A model generated the notes under the pieces. The model worked only from the letters and a program-made list of their open reading frames with translations, did not search any database and was not told where the DNA came from. Made by a program: the position numbers and the translations under genes. Positions 4,847-10,202 of a DNA stretch of 11,700 bases are shown here, in pieces (position 1 is the stretch's first letter; each line of letters starts with the position of its first letter). The stretch comes from Desulfomonile tiedjei (GTDB lineage Bacteria; Desulfobacterota; Desulfomonilia; Desulfomonilales; Desulfomonilaceae): NCBI GenBank assembly GCA_020718965.1, contig DYRE01000043.1:1-11700 (forward strand), read 5' to 3'.

Positions 4847-7492
4847 ATGGTTACCCTGACCATCGACGGCACGAAAGTTACAGTGAAGAAGGGAAGTTCC
4901 ATTCTGGAGGCTGCCCAGCAGGCCGGAATTCGAATTCCGACACTTTGTCATGACAAACGGCTTATCCCTTACGGATCGTGTCGTTTGTGTATCGTTGAGG
5001 TGACGAGTAGAGGACGAACCCGTACCATGCCCTCATGTTTCAATCCGGCACGCGAAGGTATGGAGGTGGCGACAAATACGCCCAGTCTCAGGGAAAGTAG
5101 AAGATTGCAACTGATGCTTTTGTTGAGATCTCATCCATTGCAGTGTCCAGGTTGCGACGCTGGTGGAGATTGTGAACTCCAAAACCTGGTCTTCGAGTAT
5201 GAAGTCCCCGAACTGAACTTTGGTCGTCAGTCCAGATATTTTCACTTGGATAACGATTCTCACTTTATTCGCTTCAACATGAACCTATGTATACGATGCG
5301 GCATGTGTGTGCGCATTTGCGAAGAGGTCCAGGGGCAGAGTGAACTAAGTTTCGTTAATCGAGGCATAGAATCAGAAGTATCGACCGATTTTGATCGTCC
5401 GCTGGATTGTGAATTCTGTGGCCAGTGCGCCTCCATCTGTCCGGTAGGAGCTATATCATCAAAATGGCTTGTGGGGACCGGTCGGCGCTTTGAACTCAAA
5501 GATACTTCTACCGTTTGCGCCTTTTGCAGTTTAGGGTGTTCCCTGTCCCTGGGTGAAAAAGACCAAAAGACTGTTTATGTGTCGTCACCGCCCGAAAGCC
5601 CCAATCAAGGAAGCCTTTGCGTCAAGGGACGTTACGGATGGCCGATAGTTTATTCGGAGAACAGACTGTCTGTTCCATTGATCAGGAAAAACGGTTCTCT
5701 TGTTGAATCAACTTGGGAGGAGGCGGTCCAGTCAGTGGCACGAGGATTTTCCTCGGTCAAGGACAAATCAGGACCAGATAGCCTGGCTGTTTTGGGATCA
5801 CAAAGATTGACCAACGAAGAGGCTTATATCCTCGGTAAATTTACCAGAACTATTTTGGGAACGAATAATCTGGATCACGCTGCAGGAATCGGTTATCTCT
5901 CTCTTACCAAGGGGTTGGCTCCGATACTGGGATATGCGGCTTCAACCAACTCAATTCGTGAAATCAGAGGATCCAGCGCAGTGCTATTGCTGGGGGCGGA
6001 CCTTACTGAAACTCATCCCGTGGCAAAAAACGAGGTAATCCTTGCCAGTTCCAGGATGAAGGCTAAAGTGATAGTGGTTGATTCTATAAAAACGAAATTA
6101 ACTGATCGGGACGGAATCTTTTTGAAAGTTCCCCCAGGCTTTGAGGATCTTGTTGTTAATTCGATGCTCAAATTCATAATCGATGAGGGACTGTTCGATA
6201 GAGCGTCATTAGATTTAAGGGTGGATGGATTTGAATCCCTTTCTGCATCACTGGAAAGTTATAGTCCGGAGTCTATCGCCTCGTATTTGGACGTAGATCC
6301 TGAAATGATTAAGAAGGCGGCGACATTCTTTGCCAAGGCGGAAAAAGGAGTCATAATTCTCGCGGAAGGGCTTAACAAATCAAGAGATTCTATAGCGCTG
6401 AGTAAGGCTGCAACCAATTTGGCCCTTATTACTGGGAATATAGGCAAAGAGTCTTGTGGGGTCTATGTTTTCGGTGAAAAAGCGAATGCTCAGGGGGCTA
6501 TCGACATGGGGCTTTTGCCCGATTCGCTTCCTGGTAATCAGTCTCTTAGCGATGAAGCCACCCGGTCTAAGTTCGAGAATCTCTGGAACTGTCAACTTCC
6601 GGTGAATCCGGGAATGAAAGCTGAGGACCTTTTTAAAGCGGCTGAAGAGGGTAAAGTAAAAGGTCTGTATGTGGTGGCTGAGAATTTTATTGACAACTAT
6701 CCCAACCGTAAGCAACTTGAAAGGGCCCTGGGAAAACTTGAATTTCTGGTGGTTCAGGACATGTTCATGTCCTCTACAGCTAAAATGGCCGATGTGGTAC
6801 TCCCTGTAGCTGCGCCATATGAGAAATCAGGTACATTTACCAGCGCAGAACGGAGAGTTCAGCTTCTAAATCCCAGTTCAAAGAAAAAAATAGGAAAAAC
6901 GGACCTGGAAATATTTTCTATTTTGGCGAACCTTATGGGCAACCCCGAGCTTGCCAGTCAAAGTTGTTCAGAAATAATGGATGAGATTGCATCTGTAGTT
7001 CCTATGTATGCTGGCATTTCGTATGATCGAATCGGCAGCGATGGTCTGACATGGCCGTGCGTGGATCCAGAGGATTCTGGCAGTCCTGTTTTGTATGAGG
7101 GAGGATTTCCCCTGGGAAAGGCAAGGCTGGTACCTGCCGATCCTCCTCGGATAATTCCTGAAAACCAGGGTTATTACAGATTGATTCCGACTATCACAAA
7201 ATTTCATTCCGGTTCCTTCTCAGAATGGAGCCCCTCCTTGATGGAAGTCTGTCCTGGTCGTTTTGCGGAAATGAATGGAAAAGACATGTCAACTCTTGGA
7301 GTTAACGAAGGTGACTTGGTCAAAGTATCTGGTAATTCAGATAACTCATTAGAATTAACAGTCAAAGAATCTCGAAGGGCCCTCCTTGGGACGATCCTTG
7401 TTCCATATCATTTTTCTGAAAACAGATTGAACCTTTTCAGTGACTGGGGATCTGTCGAGATTCTGGTTAGCGTTGAAAAGGCATCAAAATAG
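4847..7492 (+). CDS. nuoG: NADH-quinone oxidoreductase subunit G, with formate-dehydrogenase-like molybdopterin domain
   Basis: This 881-residue Fe-S subunit has, in order: a Fer2 [2Fe-2S] domain (C34-x10-C45-x2-C48-x15-C64); the His-ligated N5-type cluster (H96, C100, C103, C109); a ferredoxin-like pair of [4Fe-4S] clusters (C148, C151, C154, C158 and C188, C191, C194, C198); an N7-type cluster (C224, C227, C231, C258); and a molybdopterin-oxidoreductase body from about 225 with a C-terminal molydopterin-dinucleotide-binding-like domain (about 776-880). The body follows formate dehydrogenase closely, for example NNLDH (340-344), QGAIDMGLLPD (549-559) and VVQDMFM (635-641). At the catalytic Cys/Sec position there is Gly349, followed by Tyr instead of His, and the catalytic Arg is not visible around 541-550. 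It should therefore conduct electrons rather than oxidise formate. The ATG at 4847 has a weak GAGTGAG site. It lies 86 bases after nuoF and 12 bases before nuoH. Confidence 0.93.
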   Translation: MVTLTIDGTKVTVKKGSSILEAAQQAGIRIPTLCHDKRLIPYGSCRLCIVEVTSRGRTRTMPSCFNPAREGMEVATNTPSLRESRRLQLMLLLRSHPLQCPGCDAGGDCELQNLVFEYEVPELNFGRQSRYFHLDNDSHFIRFNMNLCIRCGMCVRICEEVQGQSELSFVNRGIESEVSTDFDRPLDCEFCGQCASICPVGAISSKWLVGTGRRFELKDTSTVCAFCSLGCSLSLGEKDQKTVYVSSPPESPNQGSLCVKGRYGWPIVYSENRLSVPLIRKNGSLVESTWEEAVQSVARGFSSVKDKSGPDSLAVLGSQRLTNEEAYILGKFTRTILGTNNLDHAAGIGYLSLTKGLAPILGYAASTNSIREIRGSSAVLLLGADLTETHPVAKNEVILASSRMKAKVIVVDSIKTKLTDRDGIFLKVPPGFEDLVVNSMLKFIIDEGLFDRASLDLRVDGFESLSASLESYSPESIASYLDVDPEMIKKAATFFAKAEKGVIILAEGLNKSRDSIALSKAATNLALITGNIGKESCGVYVFGEKANAQGAIDMGLLPDSLPGNQSLSDEATRSKFENLWNCQLPVNPGMKAEDLFKAAEEGKVKGLYVVAENFIDNYPNRKQLERALGKLEFLVVQDMFMSSTAKMADVVLPVAAPYEKSGTFTSAERRVQLLNPSSKKKIGKTDLEIFSILANLMGNPELASQSCSEIMDEIASVVPMYAGISYDRIGSDGLTWPCVDPEDSGSPVLYEGGFPLGKARLVPADPPRIIPENQGYYRLIPTITKFHSGSFSEWSPSLMEVCPGRFAEMNGKDMSTLGVNEGDLVKVSGNSDNSLELTVKESRRALLGTILVPYHFSENRLNLFSDWGSVEILVSVEKASK

Positions 7493-7504
7493 AGAGGTTG
7501 ACGA

Positions 7505-8539
7505 ATGGACTCGGCCTTGCCCTTACTTCTCGTAGTCATAAAGACGCTCCTGGTTATTGTAGCGGTACTCACATTTGTCGCCTATTTAACTCTTCTGGAA
7601 AGAAAAGTTCTTGGCTGGATTCAGGTGAGGATTGGTCCTAACCGTGTTGGCCCTTGGGGGCTGCTTCAACCACTGGCGGATGGAGCAAAGCTGCTTTTGA
7701 AAGAAGAGATAACAGTGGCGTCAGCCAATAGGGTTGTTTATATTTTGGCCCCTCTAATTGTAGTTGTGTGCGCTCTCATTCCATTTGCAGTGATCCCTTT
7801 TTCAAAGGGATTGGGGTTGGAAAGCCTGTTGGGTCCTGTCGCCGACAAGTTTGATTTGAACACTGGCGTGATAGCAGACATAAACCTTGGAATTTTATAT
7901 ATTTTCGGAATATCATCTCTGGGTGTTTATGGAGTCATTTTAGGCGGTTGGGCCTCAAACAGCAAATATTCGCTCTTGGGGTCAGTTCGTGCAGCGGCCC
8001 AAATGATAAGTTATGAGCTTGGATTAAGTCTGTCTGTGATAGGTGTGCTTATGTTGGCTGGGTCTTTGAGCCTTGTTCAGATAGTGGAAGCTCAGGATTC
8101 AGTATATAAGTGGTTCGTTTTTCGGCAACCACTTGGTTTCTTGTTGTTTCTGATCGCCGGTAGCGCTGAGATAGCAAGAACTCCATTTGACTTGATGGAA
8201 TGCGAGAATGAACTCGTTGCCGGTTACCAGACTGAGTACAGTTCTATGAAGTTTGGATTATTCTACCTTGGTGAGTATGCCCATTTGCTTTTTCTCAGTT
8301 CCATGATGGCCACCCTGTTTTTTGGTGGATGGCAAGGCCCAGTTTTACCACCAGTTGTTTGGTTCCTGGGTAAGACATTTTTCTTTGTGACTGTATTTGT
8401 CTGGATTAGAGGAACTTATCCAAGACTTCGTTACGATCGTGTAATGCAATTTGGTTGGAAGACATTGCTTCCTGTCGGTTTGTTCAACGTCATGGCGACA
8501 GCGTTTGTATACATAATTTGGCTCCAGTATGCGAGTTGA
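7505..8539 (+). CDS. nuoH: NADH-quinone oxidoreductase subunit H
   Basis: This 344-residue, strongly hydrophobic protein (about eight membrane segments) has the normal length for NuoH. The first helix is followed by the conserved TLLERKVLGWIQVRIGPNRV (29-48) with LQPLADGAKLLLKE after it, which lines the quinone entry channel. The family signature TPFDLMECENELVAGYQTEY lies at 226-245, with the charged ECE and E244 of the E-channel. NuoH joins the quinone-reducing arm to the membrane arm and helps couple electron transfer to proton pumping. AGAGAGG (7491-7497) ends 7 bases before ATG 7505, and the gene follows nuoG by 12 bases, the tightest junction in the operon. Confidence 0.97.
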   Translation: MDSALPLLLVVIKTLLVIVAVLTFVAYLTLLERKVLGWIQVRIGPNRVGPWGLLQPLADGAKLLLKEEITVASANRVVYILAPLIVVVCALIPFAVIPFSKGLGLESLLGPVADKFDLNTGVIADINLGILYIFGISSLGVYGVILGGWASNSKYSLLGSVRAAAQMISYELGLSLSVIGVLMLAGSLSLVQIVEAQDSVYKWFVFRQPLGFLLFLIAGSAEIARTPFDLMECENELVAGYQTEYSSMKFGLFYLGEYAHLLFLSSMMATLFFGGWQGPVLPPVVWFLGKTFFFVTVFVWIRGTYPRLRYDRVMQFGWKTLLPVGLFNVMATAFVYIIWLQYAS

Positions 8540-8542
8540 CAA

Positions 8543-8563
8543 GACTGGTATAGGGAACTAGTC
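8543..8563 (+). other. Hairpin just after nuoH
   Basis: GACTGGT (8543-8549) can pair with ACTAGTC (8557-8563) in RNA, with one G-U pair and a seven-base loop. It starts 4 bases after the nuoH stop in the 80-base nuoH-nuoI gap and has no following T-run. It is more likely an RNA-stability or processing element than a terminator, if it is functional at all. Confidence 0.25.
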
Positions 8564-8619
8564 AAAGGTGTGACCTGAACTGATTGTTTAATATTTAGTT
8601 TGTCTGAGAGGTCAGGAAT

Positions 8620-9054
8620 ATGCTAATCCCTTTGTTGCAGGGACTCAAACTCACGTTTTCGTATCTGTTCAAGAAGAAAATAACTCTTCAGTATCCAGAT
8701 GAAAAATGGGAAGTTGCCCCTAGGTGGAGAGGAAGACATGTACTGACGCGTCATGCGTCCGGTAAAATCAAATGTGTCGCGTGCATGTTGTGCGCAACTG
8801 TTTGCCCGTCGGATTGCATTCATATAGAAGCGGCGACGGAACCTGATGGTAGACGATATCCTGAAAGATACGATATAGACCTGACGAGATGCATTTTTTG
8901 CGGCTATTGCGTTGAAGCGTGCCCCAAGGAAGCTATTGAAATGTCGTGGGCTTATGAGATTTCCGAATATACGAGGGAAGCCCTTCAGTATGACAAGCAG
9001 CGCTTACTTGAGCCCCCCGTCCCCAGGTACGAGCCGCAAAAGAAAGCAGGATAA
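8620..9054 (+). CDS. nuoI: NADH-quinone oxidoreductase subunit I (2 x [4Fe-4S] ferredoxin)
   Basis: This 144-residue protein carries the two [4Fe-4S] clusters N6a and N6b that link NuoG to NuoB: C52-x2-C55-x2-C58-x3-C62 (CVACMLCATVC) and C91-x2-C94-x2-C97-x3-C101 (CIFCGYCVEAC). An extra Cys, C66, follows the first motif. The amphipathic N-terminus (about 1-20, LLQGLKLTFSYLFKKK) and the LTRHASGKIKCVAC region are typical of NuoI and anchor it on the membrane arm. ATG 8620 is preceded by GAGAGG (8606-8611). The protein is slightly short for the family, with a brief proline-rich C-terminus. Its usual partner NuoB is not encoded in the window. Confidence 0.96.
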   Translation: MLIPLLQGLKLTFSYLFKKKITLQYPDEKWEVAPRWRGRHVLTRHASGKIKCVACMLCATVCPSDCIHIEAATEPDGRRYPERYDIDLTRCIFCGYCVEACPKEAIEMSWAYEISEYTREALQYDKQRLLEPPVPRYEPQKKAG

Positions 9055-9059
9055 ACATT

Positions 9060-9091
9060 ACAGGTATTGCGACCTGTTTGTCTCGGGACAA
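9060..9091 (+). other. Two consecutive hairpins directly after nuoI
   Basis: ACAGGT (9060-9065) pairs exactly with ACCTGT (9072-9077) around a six-base loop. TTGTC (9078-9082) then pairs exactly with GACAA (9087-9091) around a TCGG tetraloop. They stack end to end starting 5 bases after the nuoI stop. No T-run follows, so factor-independent termination is unlikely. An mRNA processing or 3'-end protection role is the better guess. Confidence 0.4.
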
Positions 9092-9191
9092 GATGCTCTT
9101 TAGCGCAGGTGAAGGAAATTACATATCGGTTTTTATACAGTTATTTGAAACAGTGAGAAGTTTTCCTGATCCAGTTTTACGCACATTGAGA

Positions 9192-9221
9192 TTGACAGCT
9201 ATTTAGAGTTGTCGCTGTACT
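9192..9221 (+). promoter_or_regulatory. Candidate sigma-70-type promoter ahead of nuoJ
   Basis: A perfect -35 hexamer TTGACA (9192-9197) is followed after 18 bases by TGTACT (9216-9221), which matches four of six positions of the -10 consensus. The spacer contains the 15-base repeat, and ACAGC/GCTGT (9195-9199, 9214-9218) form a small inverted repeat across it. It would transcribe nuoJKL from within the operon. The -10 is weak, so this remains a candidate. Confidence 0.35.
9202..9216 (+). repeat. 15-base intergenic direct repeat, copy 2 (before nuoJ)
   Basis: An exact second copy of TTTAGAGTTGTCGCT (first copy at 2931-2945), same orientation, 44 bases before the nuoJ ATG and inside the spacer of the candidate promoter. 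Confidence 0.6.
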
Positions 9222-9260
9222 GTGTTTTAATTGGAATTAATCTGGAGGTTGTGGGCGCTG

Positions 9261-9776
9261 ATGGAAACCATCCTCTTCTACGTTTTGGCAGTTGTGACCC
9301 TGTTGTCCGCAGTTTTTGTAGTCTTTTTGCGAAGACCGATTCACAACGTGTTGTTCATGATTTTAACAATGATCGGACTGGCTACTCTGTTCATTCTGTT
9401 GCACGCTGAGTTCTTGGCCATGGTGCAGATCATTGTTTATGCGGGCGCTGTTATGGTACTTTTCTTGTTTGTAATAATGTTGCTGAATCTGGAAGAGATT
9501 GATTTTCCGCGCGAGCCCAGGCCGCTGCGATGGGGATTTGGAGTGATATTGTCGTTGGCTTTTGTAGTAATGCTTTTCCCTGTCATAAAGCGAATCGCGC
9601 CTACCATCACTAGCGTTGGGCAGAGTGGAGATATGGCAGGCGCCATGTCAAATCTGGATCTGATTGCTAGGGAGCTTTTCACAACCTATCTATTGCCTTT
9701 TGAAATTGCGTCTTTCCTTCTTCTTGCGGCAATTATCGGGACTGTAGTGATAGGACGGAAGCTGACCAGGAACTAA
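9261..9776 (+). CDS. nuoJ: NADH-quinone oxidoreductase subunit J
   Basis: This 171-residue membrane protein has about five hydrophobic helices. The conserved core AEFLAMVQIIVYAGAVMVLF (49-68) marks the third helix, whose pi-bulge takes part in the conformational coupling of complex I. After the loop rich in P and R (about 80-90) come two more helices and the ARELFTTYLLPFEIAS segment (136-151) typical of NuoJ. I choose ATG 9261, with CTGGAGG (9242-9248) 12 bases upstream. An in-frame TTG at 9231 would add ten residues and read through that site, so it is less likely. It follows nuoI after the 206-base gap. Confidence 0.94.
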   Translation: METILFYVLAVVTLLSAVFVVFLRRPIHNVLFMILTMIGLATLFILLHAEFLAMVQIIVYAGAVMVLFLFVIMLLNLEEIDFPREPRPLRWGFGVILSLAFVVMLFPVIKRIAPTITSVGQSGDMAGAMSNLDLIARELFTTYLLPFEIASFLLLAAIIGTVVIGRKLTRN

Positions 9777-9821
9777 ACCATCGAAAAGCGCTCGACCTTA
9801 AACCTATTGTAGCAGGAAAAA

Positions 9822-10127
9822 ATGATGGTAACTTTAGAACATTATCTTGTGCTGTCCGCATTACTCTTTGCCGTCGGCATTTCGGGAGTAATGCTTCGCA
9901 GGAATTTGATTGTGATTCTGATGAGTTTAGAACTCATGCTAAATGCGGTCAATCTCTCATTTGTAGCTTTTTCTCGCTATTTGGGGTCGATCGAAGGGCA
10001 GATTTTTGTACTTTTCGTCATGGTGGTCGCAGCCGCTGAGGTAGCAGTGGGGTTGGCGATCGCCGTGAGCGTTTTCAGACAACGTGGAACAATTAATATC
10101 AATGATATAAACTTGTTGAAATGGTAA
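9822..10127 (+). CDS. nuoK: NADH-quinone oxidoreductase subunit K
   Basis: This 101-residue protein has three membrane helices and is the normal size for NuoK. The two buried glutamates needed for proton transfer are present: E37 in MSLELMLNAVNL and E73 in AAEVAVGLAI. Two ATG codons stand in a row (9822 and 9825). AGGA at 9814-9817 is 4 bases from the first and 7 from the second, so the second may be the true start, one residue shorter. It lies 45 bases after nuoJ. Confidence 0.96.
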   Translation: MMVTLEHYLVLSALLFAVGISGVMLRRNLIVILMSLELMLNAVNLSFVAFSRYLGSIEGQIFVLFVMVVAAAEVAVGLAIAVSVFRQRGTININDINLLKW

Positions 10128-10143
10128 AATCTGTTTGAACAAC

Positions 10144-10167
10144 ACTCAAAGTGAAATCGCTTTGGGT
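10144..10167 (+). other. Hairpin in the nuoK-nuoL gap
   Basis: ACTCAAAG (10144-10151) can pair with CTTTGGGT (10160-10167) in RNA with one G-U pair and an eight-base loop. There is no T-run after it. It sits mid-gap (75 bases), like the hairpins after nuoH and nuoI, and may be an RNA-stability element or chance. Confidence 0.25.
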
Positions 10168-10202
10168 TGAATATTTCCGAACATCAGATCCTGGAGCCTC
10201 GC

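Larger units (their letters stand above)
9055..9260 (+). other. 206-base gap between nuoI and nuoJ, the longest gene-free stretch
   Basis: No convincing gene is seen here. The gap begins with two hairpins after the nuoI stop (9060-9091), holds a candidate promoter (9192-9221) and the second 15-base repeat (9202-9216), and ends with the nuoJ binding site CTGGAGG (9242-9248). Such a wide, structured gap is unusual inside a nuo operon and marks a likely point for separate control of the downstream membrane-arm genes. Confidence 0.5.

Noticed and set aside
4924..4939. Perfect 16-base palindrome CGGAATTCGAATTCCG inside nuoG
   Set aside because: It encodes part of the conserved AGIRIP stretch before the first cluster ligand, and one such palindrome in a window this size is not surprising.
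6380..6715. Minus-strand open frame of 111 codons inside nuoG
   Set aside because: It lies opposite conserved nuoG sequence with no family resemblance or supporting context.
4847..7492. Reading the NuoG gene as an active NAD-linked formate dehydrogenase
   Set aside because: The catalytic Cys/Sec is Gly349, the neighbouring His is Tyr, no in-frame TGA is present for Sec, and the gene is embedded among complex I genes.
4847..7492. Reading the same gene as an FeFe hydrogenase HydA
   Set aside because: The N-terminal clusters are similar, but none of the H-cluster cysteine motifs is present; the body is molybdopterin-oxidoreductase-like.
7793..7811. Strong 8-bp hairpin (ATCCCTTT, loop TTC, AAAGGGAT) inside nuoH
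   Set aside because: It is within coding sequence, has no T-run, and about one such inverted repeat is expected by chance over 11.7 kb.
8912..9103. Plus-strand open frame overlapping the end of nuoI and running into the gap
   Set aside because: Most of it overlaps the second cluster motif of nuoI in another frame, it lacks a binding site, and its composition is not protein-like.
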